NCBI RefSeq assembly: GCF_964656455.1
Contig: NC_135726.1
Location: forward strand, 25,493,168-25,557,167
Direction: 5' to 3'
DNA length: 64,000 bases
Origin: Halichoerus grypus
Taxonomy: Eukaryota; Chordata; Mammalia; Carnivora; Phocidae
The notes below the pieces were generated by a model, which did not search any database, was not told the origin of the DNA, and saw only the letters and a list, made by a program, of their open reading frames with translations. The position numbers were made by a program, and so were the translations under genes. Shown here piece by piece: positions 31,921 through 43,258 of this stretch (the stretch's first letter is position 1; each line of letters opens with the position of its first letter).

Positions 31921-33180
31921 TGTGCCTGGGGAGTCAGGAGTTTGTTGCTAGCCAGTTGTGATGGGCTGGAAGGAGATCAGGATTTAGGGTTAGGCTGTCA
32001 GGGAGTTGCTTTGGATAGGACAGAGAATCGTAAGGTAGTCAAAACTATTGTGAATTGAGAGGCGCCTGGGTGGCTCAGTCGTTAATTGTCTGCCTTCGGC
32101 TCAGGTCATGATCCCAGGGTCCTGGGATCCAGCCCCGCATCGGGCTCCCTGCTCAGCGGGAAGCCTGCTTCTCCCTCTCCCACTCCCCCTGCTTGTGTTC
32201 CTGCTCTCGCTCTCTCTGTCAAATAAATAAAATCTTAAAAAAAAAAAAACCTATTGTGAATTAAATTTACTGAATCACCTGATAAATGGGACTGAAAAAC
32301 AGGAGCATGAAATAGTAAGTCTTGCATTTCTCCTTACCCTTCTTCCAAGCACCTCAAAAATAATATAGTTCACACAGATCTTAAAGTCTCAAAGTCCTTT
32401 GTCTTCTGGGTAAATTTGCCTCCACCAACTGCAACCCAGTTCAATAAGGGTTTTGTTTCCTAACAGGTAGGTTTCCTCCTCCAGGCTATTTTGGGAAACA
32501 ATTAAAAGAGTTTATAAAGTTCTTCCAGAGCTGGGGATGCACAGTTAATTGGAGGGTGAAGGACTGGAAGAAGGCTAAGGAAAGAGGCCAGGTGAGTAAT
32601 CAACAGGTGGCTGAAATATCCTGTTTCTAAATTCGTTTGAACCCCAGGACACATATTTGCTGAGTTGTATAGGTGATTCAGTGAATCCTTTGTGAAGGTC
32701 TCTAGTAAAATAGTTTGTCTGGGCATGATTTCCTACTATGTCTTTCAGTAAAATGAAAAAGGTACAGCAGGTGATCTCCATTACCTCTTATAGTTTGTGA
32801 ACATTCTGTAAGTCTCTTTGCTTTCTAGTAGGGACAGAAGCCACCCAGAATTCTTGACAACACACAGTTGAAGGACTTTGATCTCCAGGCTATTGTGCGA
32901 ATCCTGCAGGTATCTGGCTAAGTCCCCAGGACAGGTCAAATTCTAGGAGTGGTATTGATGTAGTTTCAAGGGAGGGACTGGCAGTGGGCTTAAGAATGTC
33001 CTGGAACAGCCTCAGTATAAAGTAGCAAACCATTTTTCTGGCAAAGACAGACCGAAGTGGGGAAAGGCAACTCAGTTTTATTTCAACTTATTTTAGGAGA
33101 TCTATGTTTGAGGCCTGAACTAGTTGTAGAATTACCGAGTTGACCTTAGATAGTTGACCTTTATGGGTCTCACTTTGTCT
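31921..33180. other. Intergenic, one SINE, no gene seen
   Basis: Apart from the SINE at 32,057, unique sequence; several AG/GT pairs but no open exon of note. Confidence 0.4.
32057..32246 (+). mobile_element. Full SINE, young
   Basis: Target AAAACTATTGTGAATT (32,041) and AAACCTATTGTGAATT (32,247). Confidence 0.92.
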
Positions 33181-33388
33181 CTTTTTTAAAAATTCAAAAA
33201 AAGAAAAATTTTAAATTACACAAATAAAACATGAATACATCCTCTTTGGAAATGGTTCAAACAGTGTGGTAATATATAGAATAAAAAGCAAAAGTTCCCT
33301 TTGCCCTACCCCATTCCACTTCCCTCCCCAGGGATAACCAGATAACCACTGGTGTCAGTTTGGTAGGGAGGTGTATCTTTCCAAGCCT

Positions 33389-33502
33389 TTTTTTTTTTTA
33401 AGATTTTATTTTTAAGTAATCTCTACATCCAATGTGGGGCTCGAACTCACAACCCCAAGATCAACAGTCGCATGCTCTACTGACGGAGCCAGCCAGGTGC
33501 TC
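33389..33502 (-). mobile_element. Short SINE, antisense
   Basis: AAGTAATCTCTACATCCAATG to CAGCCAGGTGCTCC. Confidence 0.85.
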
Positions 33503-33548
33503 CTAAATTTTTTTATGCATTCAGTTATATGTAAATAGGGACAAAGTT

Positions 33549-33745
33549 TTTTTGTTTTTTTTTTTTAAAGATTTTTATTTATTTTTTGACACAGAGAGAG
33601 AGAAAGCGAGAGAGGGAACACAAGCAAGGGGGAGTGGGAGAGGGAGAAGCAGGCCTCCCGCTGAGGCGGGGCTCGACCCCAGGACCCTGGGATCATGACC
33701 TGAGCCGGAGGCAGACGCTTAACGACTGAGCCACCGAGGCGCCCC
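33549..33745 (-). mobile_element. Full SINE, antisense, young
   Basis: TSD GGGACAAAGTT at 33,538 and 33,746. A 15-base stretch after CCGCTGAG is missing. Confidence 0.92.
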
Positions 33746-34460
33746 GGGACAAAGTTATTTTTTCCTACACAAATGGTAATGTACTGATTATGCTTTTTTT
33801 TTTTTTTCTATTCTACACCTTTTTTTCACTTAACAATAAATCTTGGAATCATCCCATATCAGTACATATAGATTTGCCTCATTCTTTTTAAAAACTTCAT
33901 AGTATTCCATTGTATGAATGTAGCAAAATTTATTTTAACCTGTTCCCTATTGTTTCCAATTTTGGGAGGCCCCATAAACAATGTGTCAGTGAATTTTTAT
34001 ACATTCGTATCTGTAAAAATTTGCAATATTTACCTGTGAAATAAATCCTAGACATGGAATTACTGGGTCAGTGGGTCTATGCACTTTTAGTTTTGATAAA
34101 CTTGCCCAAATGCTGCTATCCACAGAGGTTTTAGCAATTTTATACAGCAACAAGGTATACAAAGGTGTATTCCTTATCCTTGGTCCGTTTAAGGGGCCTT
34201 TCACCACTAACATTATAATGCAAGTCTATTTCTCTGTTTCCTGATTTTTCAACATTCGTTTGTGTGTCTACCACATGCCAGGCACTGTGTTAGCTGCTGA
34301 GAATACAGCTATAAACAAGACCAAAGCAATCCTTGCCCTTGCTGTATGTGGGGTCCCTGGGTTTCATACAGTTGCTTGAAAACAGAAGACACTGAGTAAA
34401 TGTCTGCTGAAAGAGCTGGCCTCCAACCAGGAAAGGCAGATGTCAAAAAGTATTTTTAGG

Positions 34461-34742
34461 ACATTATGCTAAGTGAAATAAGCCTGTTACAAAAAGACAA
34501 ATACTGCATGATTCCACCTATATAAGGTATCTAAAGTAGTCAAACTCTTAGAAAGTAGCATGGCCGTTGTCAGGGACTGGAGGGAGGAAGCTGGGAGTTG
34601 TTCAATGAGTATAGAGTTTCTGTTTTACAAAATGAAAAAGTTCTAGAGATCAGTTGTACAACATGCATATAGCTAACCTTACTGTACAGTACATTTAAAT
34701 ATAGTTAGGATAAATTTTATGTTGTTTGATCACAATTTAAAA
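34461..34742 (+). mobile_element. Old L1 3' UTR fragment with preserved TSD
   Basis: TAAGTGAAATAAGCCTGTTA, AAGACAAATACTGCATGATTCC, GTTGTACAACATGC, TAAATTTTATGTTG. TSD AAAAAGTATTTTTAGG at 34,445-34,460 and 34,743-34,758. Confidence 0.75.
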
Positions 34743-35146
34743 AAAAAGTATTTTTAGGTAGTGAGACAGTTGGCTGGGAGACAAGCTACTGAGTCTAGCC
34801 TAGGATGGGGTGATGAAGAGAGTAGGTTTTTTTCAAAAGGTAGAAAAAAACCAAGCAGTCCACACGTCCTTCCCGGTCCTCCCACCTTTGTCTGGGAACA
34901 AGGTGACCATAAAATCTTACATTCTGCTATAGATAAATCGTAGCAAAGGTATGTTTCTATGTTTTTCTTCTGAGAGCCTTTCCGATACCTCTCTGATAGG
35001 TATCGGTTCTGATACCGCATACAGGGCGTAAGCCCAAAAAGAGAACCTTAGCTTCCTATCTTTCTGTAAGGGGTCCCTTCTTCAATAAGCAAAACTAGAT
35101 AAGGAGAAAGTTCTGATAAAGTGAGGCAAACTAGGACAAGTAGGAG

Positions 35147-35165
35147 ACTACATTCCCCAGCATGC
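35147..35165 (+). promoter_or_regulatory. ZNF143/THAP11-type motif, copy 1
   Basis: ACTACATTCCCCAGCATGC matches the long form of the ACTACAATTCCCAGCATGC element bound by ZNF143 with THAP11/HCFC1 at many ubiquitous promoters. It lies about 740 bases upstream of CNOT1 exon 1 at the left edge of the CpG-rich region. Confidence 0.7.
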
Positions 35166-35246
35166 ACTGCTCTCTCAGGACGTAGTCAATGACGGAAGAA
35201 GACGCGATACTTTAGCGCCAGGAATGGGGCGTGGGGATGAGGGACG

Positions 35247-35265
35247 ACTACACATCCCAGAACGC
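35247..35265 (+). promoter_or_regulatory. ZNF143/THAP11-type motif, copy 2
   Basis: ACTACACATCCCAGAACGC is a second, slightly diverged match, starting exactly 100 bases after copy 1 and in the same orientation. The surrounding sequence (CGGAAG ETS-like core at 35,193, several CpGs) looks like a promoter in its own right, perhaps for a divergent or upstream transcript. Confidence 0.65.
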
Positions 35266-35479
35266 AAAGCGCCCCTACTCTAGTTACAGTCCGGCTTGCT
35301 TTTTGGTAACTGGCGTTCTCAGCCAAAGGGGCGCGAAGGGAGGGGAATGCAGCCCCGCTGTGTACCGGACTTAACATTCCCAAAGAGGAAGAAGAGTCGG
35401 GGAAAGTACCTTACTCTCACCTAAAGTAGTTCCCGCGCAGGGTGGCGAGGGTTTATGGGCCCCCTCCCTTATTTGTTGT

Positions 35480-35900
35480 TTCTCAGAGGCAATGCCAGGC
35501 CCCTATTGGTCGAAGACCTCGAGGGCAGGTGGGAAGTCTGTGAAGCCCCAAATCGAAGTTATCTGCGTCTCCCCATTGGTCTTCCTCTCGAGCGCAGGCG
35601 CGAGGGCGCCGACTCCAGTCCCCAGGGACGGGCGAGCGGCAATTGGCCAAAGCCCGCGAAGTAGGAGTCCGGATTGGTAGTTGCTAGCAGGAGCCTGGTT
35701 TCTTCCTTGACTTCTGCGAGTGGTAGTGTGTGATTGGTTTAAATCCGCGGGCACCTGGCGGTGATTGGGCGGGAGCCACGGGTTGGGTACGATCATTGGC
35801 TGGTGGTGGGGCCATCCCTCCTCGGGCGGGCAGCGAATGATGAAATGGGAACGGGGAGGGGAAAGGCCGCGACGTGAGCGCGCGACCTCCGGCGCCATTT
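35480..35900 (+). promoter_or_regulatory. CNOT1: CNOT1 core promoter with seven inverted CCAAT boxes
   Basis: TATA-less, CpG-rich. ATTGG (inverted CCAAT, NF-Y core) occurs at 35,505, 35,575, 35,642, 35,673, 35,733, 35,764 and 35,795, all in one orientation. Steps are 70, 67, 31, 60, 31 and 31 bases. A GC box (GGGCGGG, 35,766) overlaps the sixth box and another GGGCGGG lies near 35,823. NF-Y arrays with about 30-base spacing are known from constitutive and cell-cycle promoters; that role here is inferred. Confidence 0.75.
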
Positions 35901-36000
35901 TGTAGAGAAACAAGCGGAGTTAACCGAAGAGGGGGTCGAGGAGAGCCGGAGTCGGGGACTCAGGAGTTTCCTGTGTCCAGCGCTGCCGGAACCGCCGGAG
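35889..36000 (+). other. CNOT1: CNOT1 exon 1 (non-coding leader), start approximate
   Basis: The CpG-rich leader has no ATG and ends CCGGAG|GTGAGG, a strong donor at 36,001. The start is placed near GGCGCCATTTTG, a YY1-like GCCATTTT element (35,894-35,901) of the kind often found at TATA-less starts of housekeeping genes. Assignment to CNOT1 rests on orientation, donor quality, CpG island, and the absence of another gene start between here and CNOT1 exon 2. The exact start needs cap data. Confidence 0.7.
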
Positions 36001-36719
36001 GTGAGGTGGGCCGGGGTCGGTGGCTGGGGCCGGCTGGCGGTGTCAGCTACGGAACGCGAGTGCCGGTGGGCGAAGGAACGGGGGTGGTCCAGGGGCCATT
36101 GGGAGCGTTTCCCGGAGCTCCGCGGAGTGAGGGGCAGTCGGGACAGGGAAGTGGCGAGGCGGGAGAGGGCGGACTCTTCCCACGGCTCGCGGAGTCTTTG
36201 GACTCTGAAGAGTAGAGGTCGGGGGGAAGGCTTCACGGAGCGGAGGGCAGAGCGCGGGGTGAGACCAGGGGTGGTCTCCGGCCCGGGCCTGGCGGCTCTG
36301 AGGGCGGCGGTGGCGGCAATTCGGGCGACTGGGCCTCGCTTCGCGCGGGCTGCACTCTCCTCAGCCCCACGAGCTGCTCAACTGCCCCTTTCTCTCCGGG
36401 CTTCCGGATGGGTGCAGTGGGCTTCGGCCCCCGAGGCCTAGTTCCAGAGGTGAGGGTCCGTGTTTGGAGTAGTTGCAGGCTCCTGGTGCTTTCTGGTCGA
36501 CCTGGAGCTGGCAGTCCCCCTCCCTCTGCCCCCGGCACATTGTCAAACCCCCGGTGTTTCGGGTGTCCGCCGGTGGGAGGGGCGAGCGGGAGCCAGCACT
36601 TCCTCATTACTTCTTGCCACAGGTTTTGTTCCACTCGCGCGCTGGGGCGCTCAGACTTTCTCCGAAGTCGGCCCTCAGCCAGTTGTGCCGGTGTCTGAGC
36701 TGTAGTGGCGGTTCTGCTC

Positions 36720-37560
36720 TCCCGTGGGAAGTGTCCCCCCTGGTGAGCCGAACGTTTGTAGGCCTCGATGTGGGGAGAGATTCCCTTCCTACAGGTCGGG
36801 TAGGGGGGTTGCTTAAGGCCAAACCAAGTGCTCTTATTCGATACCAGTTCCTTTGCAGAATTCACCCAACTAGCCTCACACAGATAATTACCCACGCTAG
36901 GAGTACGACTTGTAGTTTAAAAAAAAAAGAAAAAGAAAATGCCTGATATCTGTGGGTTTGGAAATGCTGTGTTTAAAATAAACTTTGAGAAGTAAACTTT
37001 CCCCCTGATACCACCCAATCAAATGTCAGATTTCTTAGGACTCTAATAAAAAGTCTGTTTTCTTCCTGTAAGCTGAGTAATGATACTTAATTTCTCTCGT
37101 TATTTCTCTATAATTTTATTGCCTTGGGGGATTATTTTAACAGCCAATAATTTGAGTAAATATGATTGAGTATTTTGGGGGGAAAATTCTGACCATTGCC
37201 CTCATGACAATCCGTTTGATAGGAATAGGGATACATAGACGAAAAAAAGGGAGGACAAATAAAAAATTAGAAAGCAGGTCAAACAGATTAAGAACAAACG
37301 TGTTTTTGTTGAGGTATTTGGGTGTAATATGTTAGTAATCTGGCTCAGGTTGACATTCTTACCCTTTTAAAGCTGGGCAGCATAGTATTTTAGCTATTAA
37401 TAAGATATATGGTAACAGTTTAAATAGTCTTGTTTTAGGGCACTGCAGATTGTTACCTTGTCTGCGGAGAAAATGAGCTGATGATACATAAAGTTTTAGG
37501 CATCTAGTTGTACCTTGACTGAAATGGTAGCATGTTGATAAAACCTGTTGAGAGTTGAGA
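36720..37560. other. CNOT1 intron 1, unique sequence beyond the CpG island
   Basis: AT-rich, no repeats recognised. Confidence 0.5.
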
Positions 37561-37576
37561 GGGTTGGTCCCTTTTC

Positions 37577-37788
37577 CTTTTTTTTTTTTGAAGATTTTAT
37601 TTATTTATTTGACAGAGAGACACAACGAAAGAGGGAACACAAGCAGGGGGAGTGGGAGAGGGAGAAGCAGGCTTCCCACGGAGCAGGGAGCCCGATGCGG
37701 GGCTCGATCCCAGGACCCCAGGACCCCGGGATCATGACCTGAGCTGAAGGCAGATGCTTAATTAACGACTGAGCCACTCAGGCACCCT
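37577..37788 (-). mobile_element. Full SINE, antisense, young; first SINE in CNOT1 intron 1
   Basis: 16-base TSD GGGTTGGTCCCTTTTC at 37,561 and 37,789. Confidence 0.94.
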
Positions 37789-38560
37789 GGGTTGGTCCCT
37801 TTTCAACAAGTGTGGGTCCCAAGTCCTTCATTGGAAACTTAACTCTAGAATCAAGGCACAAAGACTTGACCATTAATAACTGAAAGCATTTCCCTTTCTT
37901 GCCTAAGATTGTATGTAATCTTAGAAGTTTTAAGGCAGGGTTTTGTGGCATCCTGGTGGAACTGAACTGAAATGCACTTGGTTCCTAATTCAAATGGATT
38001 AGTTTCTGGCTAATTTTTTTTTTTCTCTCTAGTCTCTAAATTTCTACTGGGCTTGTTTAAATCCCGGTCTCTTCAGCATGGAATCTTGTCAGGCTAAGTA
38101 CTGTGACATTCTTCTAATTTTGGGTTATGTCATTTAAAAACTACTGTGTGAAGGCAGGAGAGGAAATGCTTGCTGTCTCTTCAAGACATTGCTTCAAGAC
38201 TAAGCTCATTATTCTCGCATGTTGCTTTTTCTAAACATGTTTTGGTTAGATTCTGATATGTAGCTATGAAAAGCTTTCTTTTTAACCCGCCTAAGTTGAT
38301 GAACTTGAATTTTTATTTCATTCTATGAGGTAACAAATCTTTGGCATTCAATGCCATGGAAGGGAATTTGTCCATAATACTAATTGAATGCTCACACGTT
38401 CTTTAAGACGCTAATTTTTGGTAAGATGTTTATGCTTCTGGAATGACCAAAAGTAATAGCCTGCCATTTTGAAATGCTGTATTTTATGAACTGGGTATCC
38501 TTTATTAAAGTACAAAACTAACTTTCAAGTCACTTAATATTAGCTGAAGCACTTTTTAAA

Positions 38561-38743
38561 ATATTTTATTTATTTATTTGACAGACACAGCGATGGAGAG
38601 AACACAAGAAGGGGGAGTGGGGGAGGGAGAAGCAGGCTTCCCGTTGAGCAGGGAGCCCGATGTGGGGCTCGATCCCAGGACCCTGGGACCATGACCCGAG
38701 CTGAAGGCAGACTCTTAACGACTGAGCCGCCCAGGCGCCCCTA
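38561..38743 (-). mobile_element. Full SINE, antisense, young
   Basis: 17-base TSD CTGAAGCACTTTTTAAA at 38,544 and 38,744. Confidence 0.94.
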
Positions 38744-39000
38744 CTGAAGCACTTTTTAAATGGCCCTCTGACCAAACTGAACTTCCTGCTGGGACGTTTC
38801 AAAATGGTATCCCACTGAGCCTTATTTTAAGACCTTATATATAGAAAAATCCTACAGTTCCTTTTCTATTTGCTCACAATTTTTACGAAGCATGTTTCAA
38901 AGCTAAAATGGATTCAAAACCTTTATGCGATAGATTATTTTAATGTAAGAATGTACCAAAGCAAATAAAACAAATTGTTCATTGAAAAGCACCTTTAAGA

Positions 39001-39171
39001 GATGCCTGGGTGGCTCAGTTGGTTAAGTGTCTGCCTTCCGCTCAGGTCATTGAGTCCCACATGGGGCTCCTTGCTCAGCGAGGAGCCCTCTTCTCCCTCT
39101 GCCTGATGCTCTCCCTGCTTGTGCTCTCTCCCTCTCTCTGACAAATAAATAAAATCTTTAAAAAAAAAAAA
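39001..39171 (+). mobile_element. SINE, slightly shortened
   Basis: 16-base TSD AAAAGCACCTTTAAGA at 38,985 and 39,172. Lacks GATCCCAGGGTCCTGGGATC. Confidence 0.92.
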
Positions 39172-39649
39172 AAAAGCACCTTTAAGAATTCAGTAATTAG
39201 AGGTGTAGACTTAATCTGAAACCCTGTGTTGAGATTTGAAGGAAATGCAGACTTTAGAAGTGTAGAGTGTAGATTTAAGAAATGCCTTTCTGTCTTTAAT
39301 GTTGGAAAGCTCAGCATAAACCTCCAGTATAAAATGTTTTGGTTAATTTTGTTAACAGTTGTTAGGAGGACATTCCTAAAATGTTGACTGAGATGTTAAA
39401 CTGTCTGCAGGAGAGGTGTGTGTGTGGGGGGGCTACTGATTATATAAAATATAAAAGGGAATGAAGGCATATTTCGAAAGACATCATCTCTTAATCCTCA
39501 TTAAGAGCTCAGCATCCATTTCAGGTAATTAGTTTGAAAGTTTGTCACCTTGGATTTATAACTCATAGTTTTGAAATGCATGTTAGTTTTAAATTTTAAT
39601 GTAGACTGATCATAAGAATAGATAACCCTTTGTTTCAGACCCTTTCTTT

Positions 39650-39743
39650 CTTCCCTTCTATTTCTCTATCCCCAACTTGGGCTTGAACTCATGATGCCAA
39701 GATCGAGTCCCATGCTCTACTTACTGAGCCAACCAGGTGCCCC
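39650..39743 (-). mobile_element. Short SINE, antisense
   Basis: CCCCAACTTGGGCTTGAACTC to CCAACCAGGTGCCCC. Confidence 0.82.
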
Positions 39744-39800
39744 CCCTTGCCTTTTTTTTGCAGGAGCTAGCTTGCTTTCCTTGCTTTCTTGCTTGCTTGC

Positions 39801-39999
39801 TTTTTAAAGAGTTTATTTATTTTAGAGAGAGAGAGTGCATGAGTGAGCGGGGCGGGGGGGGGGAGCGGAGGGAGAGAGAGAATCCCAAGACTTTCGTGCT
39901 TAGCATGGAGCCCAACGCAGGGCTCAGTCCCGGACCCTTAGGTCATGACCTGAACTGAGATCAAGAGTTGGCACTCAACCGAAACACCCAGGCACCCCT
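39801..39999 (-). mobile_element. Full SINE, antisense, old
   Basis: Contains a G-rich insertion (39,848-39,864); TTTGCAGGAGCTAGC/TTTGCAGTAGCT flank it. Confidence 0.82.
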
Positions 40000-40004
40000 T
40001 TGCA

Positions 40005-40400
40005 GTAGCTTTCTAACTAATCTACATTCCAAATATAATTCCAGGAGTATTGTTAATTCTTTACTGCCCAGTTGCCTCCTAAATCACTGGTTTGAAAATA
40101 GCGATCCTCTGCTCAAAAGTCCTTCAAATCCCTTGCCTGGAGCTGTGTAAGTGTTGATCCCTCCCTACCTGTGGCTTCATATTACTATCTTGTACTGTAG
40201 TCACAGGACTGTTATACAGTGGTTCCTGAATACATCTTTGCCCCTTTTATCTGGAATGTCATTGTTTGTGTCTACTAAAACATCTATCATTCAGACTCAA
40301 ATGTGTCTATACAAATCTCTGCCCTGATTTTCCTAAGCAAAATTGATTTCTTATATACCTCTTGGGCAGTTTCACTTACCTATAGCATGTACTGTTTTGC
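40005..40400 (+). mobile_element. L2 LINE 3' region
   Basis: CTGCTCAAAAGTCCTTCAAATCCC, TTGCCCCTTTTATCTGGAATG and CAGACTCAAATGTGTCTAT follow L2 sense order. Confidence 0.6.
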
Positions 40401-40816
40401 CTTGTAAGTTTTCTGCCTCATTTTATAGTGGGTAATCTTCCCTTCCCCCTCCTCCCCAAACATGTTATTGCCCTGAATTGTAATTGAATAATGCTTCTTG
40501 TTACACTTGGGTAGATTTATAGTGTTTTTCTTGGAACTATATACTTCTAATTCTGTTGACATCTTTTAGATGGTTAAACTTTGAAAGCTAGTCATACCGA
40601 ATTATGGTATCATCCTTTAGGAAATTGAAGCCAAGGAAAGTAAGGTGACTTTCTTAGTTTAAGGTCAGACAGACCAGGTTTTCCTACTATAGCGTAATGT
40701 TCATTCTGTCTTTCCACATTCTGCTTGACTTCAATACAAGGAAAAGAAAGATGTATGAATTCATCAAAAAAGAGCATTGGGGTGTCTGGTAGCTAGGTCA
40801 GTTAAGTGTCCGATCC

Positions 40817-41020
40817 TTTTTTTTTTTTCTTTTTTAAAGATTTTATTTATTTATTCGACAGAGAGCGAGCGAGAGAGGGAACACAAGCAGGGAGAGTGAG
40901 AGAGGGAGAAGCAGACTCCCCGCGGAGCAGGGAGCATAATGCGGGGCTCGATCCCAGGACTCTGGGATCATGACCTGAGCCGAAGGCAGACGCTTAACAA
41001 CTGAGCCACCCAGGCGCCCC
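40817..41020 (-). mobile_element. Full SINE, antisense, young
   Basis: First of two back-to-back antisense insertions in the element above. Confidence 0.9.
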
Positions 41021-41026
41021 CCCCCC

Positions 41027-41194
41027 TTTTTTTAAAGATTTATTTATTAGAACATGTGTGAGCAGGGGAAGGAGAAGCAGACTCCTCGCTGAGTGCGGAG
41101 CTCAATGAGGGGTTTGATCTCATGACCCTGAGATCATGACCTGAGCTGAAATCAAGAGTCGGATGTTCAACTGACTGAGCCACCCAGGTGCTCC
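41027..41194 (-). mobile_element. Full SINE, antisense, older
   Basis: AAAGATTTATTTATTAGAAC to CACCCAGGTGCTCC. Confidence 0.88.
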
Positions 41195-41482
41195 AAGACT
41201 TTTGATCTCAGGGTCATGAAGTCAAGCTCTGCTTTAAAAAAAAAAAAAAGGCATAATCTTTGTGGTTAAACATTTGTTTTTTGAGTGTCATTGTATAATT
41301 AAAATCTCTGGAGGCTCGTTTGGTAGTTCAGGATTTCACTTTTATTTGGTGGATTGGATTTTAGCACATCATGACTATCTCTATTAATAATAATTCTACA
41401 GAATTAAACTGTTTCTTAGGTAATTAATTACCTAGGGAGATTTTTTCTTTACTCCTAATGTGTGTTTTCCCCAGTTTTATTT

Positions 41483-41677
41483 TTATAAAGATTTTTTATT
41501 TATTTATTTGACAGAGAGAGAGACAGCGAGAGAGGGAACACAAGCAGGGGGAGTGGGAGAGGGAGAAGCAGGCTTCCCGCGGAGCAGGGAGCCCGATGCG
41601 AAGCTCGATCCCAGGACCCTGGGATCATGAGCTGAGCCGAATGCAGATGCCTAACAAGTGAGCCACCCAGGCGCCCC
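41483..41677 (-). mobile_element. Full SINE, antisense, young
   Basis: CCCCAGTTTTATT / CCCCCGTTTTATT target. Antisense L1-like sequence follows to about 41,780. Confidence 0.9.
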
Positions 41678-42025
41678 TCCCCCGTTTTATTGACATAATT
41701 GATGCACAGCACTGTATAAGTTTCATATGTATAATTTAACGACTTGATCTGGATATATTGTGAGATACCGCCAGTGTTTATTTGGATAAGATTTTCTTAG
41801 TTGTGACCAAATACAGATTTTTTTCCTCAGCAATTTTTTTGTAGGATAAGACACAAGATTTGAATGTTTCTTCTCTTCACTGTGAAAATACAAAACTCTA
41901 AACTGACAAAAAGGTGGTCTTTCCTGTTCTATATAGTTATTGTGAATGGTCATTATTTAACCTCAGTATAAATTAACTTGTACTTCTTTTAAGACCTCCA
42001 AAGGATGGGGTGGGACTTAGGTTTT

Positions 42026-42225
42026 TTTTTTTTTTTTTTTAAGATTTTATTTATTTATTTGACAGAGACACAGCGAGAGAGGGAACGCAAGCAGGGGGAG
42101 TGGGAGAGGGTGAAGCAGGCTTCCCGCGAGCAGGGAGCCTGATGCGTGGGACTCGATCCCAAGACCCTGGGATCATGACCCCAGCCGAAGGCAGATGCTT
42201 AACGACTGAGCCACCCAGGCGCCCC
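42026..42225 (-). mobile_element. Full SINE, antisense, young
   Basis: 15-base TSD TGGGACTTAGGTTTT at 42,011 and 42,226. Confidence 0.94.
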
Positions 42226-42371
42226 TGGGACTTAGGTTTTAAAATGTTCTTGAGCACTGTAAATTGAATACTGACAGATACGAATAAGTTTTCTCTTGGT
42301 GTAGTTTTATATATATACATATATATATAATGTTACACATATTTAATATGTATGTATTTTATACATATATA

Positions 42372-42563
42372 TTTTAAAGATTTTATTTATTTATTTGACA
42401 GAGAGAGACACAGTGAGAGGAAACACAAGCAGGGTGGGTGGGAGAGGGAGAAGCAGGCTTCCCTCCAAGCAGGGAGCCTGATGCAGGGCTTGATCCCCAG
42501 GACCCTGAGATCATGACCTGAGCTGAAGGCAGACGCTTAACGACTGAGCCACCCAGGCGCCCC
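42372..42563 (-). mobile_element. Full SINE, antisense, young
   Basis: Inserted in an AT-rich ATATAT target beside an older antisense SINE. Confidence 0.9.
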
Positions 42564-42574
42564 TAATATATATT

Positions 42575-42774
42575 TTTAAGATTTATTTGAGAGTGAGAGA
42601 AACTGTGTGTAAGTGTTTAAAGGGGGGGGGGCAGAGGGAGAGGGAGAGAGACAATCCCAAGTAGACTCCCCAAGCAGAGAGCCCAGCTCCAGCCCAATCT
42701 CACCATCCATGAGATCACAACCTGAGCCAAAACCAGCATTTGGATACGCAACCACTGAGCCACTCAGGCAGCCC
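42575..42774 (-). mobile_element. Full SINE, antisense, old
   Basis: TGGTGTAGTT(T)ATAT before the pair (42,298) and after it (42,775) is its target; the young SINE broke into its start. Confidence 0.82.
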
Positions 42775-43010
42775 TGGTGTAGTTATATTTTTAAAGTAGC
42801 TTGAAGAAGGATACTCCATTATCTTTTAGTAGTCAAGCATATTTATACTATGTAACTTTATAATTTTGTAATTACCACTGGGAAGATGCTTCTGAATAGT
42901 CAGTTGATTCCAGATCAAGACCTTGATTCTTTTCTGATTTTGGAGTAGACATACTTTTCTGGTTCACTTTCTTACTTTTTTTTTTTTTTTTTTTAAATAG
43001 GGGTTTATTG

Positions 43011-43104
43011 GGGTTCTTGGTAGGCTCAATCTGTAGAGCATGGGTCTCTTGGTCTCGGGGTCATGAGTTCAAGCCCCACGTTGGGTGTGGAGCTTTACTT
43101 AAAC
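43011..43104 (+). mobile_element. Short SINE
   Basis: GGGGTTTATT/GGGATTTATT flank it; ends GGGTGTGGAGCTTTACTTAAAC. Confidence 0.85.
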
Positions 43105-43258
43105 AGGGATTTATTTGCTAGCACTAAGTCATACTGTGCTGATGTATGGATTGGATTAAATCTTGAAAATTCTGAAGTATCCACAAAAGGCTATTAAATG
43201 TTCTTTAACAGTTAGTATTAAGAGTCAGTCTGTTGAATCCAGTAAAATTGCTTATTTA

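Larger units (their letters stand above)
33181..34215 (-). mobile_element. Old LINE-like sequence, interrupted by two SINEs
   Basis: Pieces such as AAACTTCATAGTATTCCATTGTATG and CCTAGACATGGAATTACTGGGTCA resemble antisense L1 ORF2/3' sequence. Subfamily not determined. Confidence 0.45.
35140..36720. promoter_or_regulatory. CpG island spanning CNOT1 promoter, exon 1 and start of intron 1
   Basis: This is the only long CpG-dense stretch in the window apart from the retrocopied patch near 57.8 kb. CpGs are frequent from about 35,200 to 36,700 on both sides of exon 1, and no SINE lies inside. The long open frames here on either strand are by-products of GC-rich, stop-poor sequence. Confidence 0.8.
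40779..41250 (+). mobile_element. Old sense SINE split by two antisense SINEs
   Basis: Left part GGGGTGTCTGGTAGCTAGGTCAG; right part from 41,195, CTTTTGATCTCAGGGTCATG, to the A-tail. Confidence 0.75.

Noticed and set aside
36001..36895. 146-codon plus-strand and 220-codon minus-strand frames in the CpG island
   Set aside because: GC-rich sequence with few stops next to CNOT1 exon 1; no family resemblance and no consistent splice structure.
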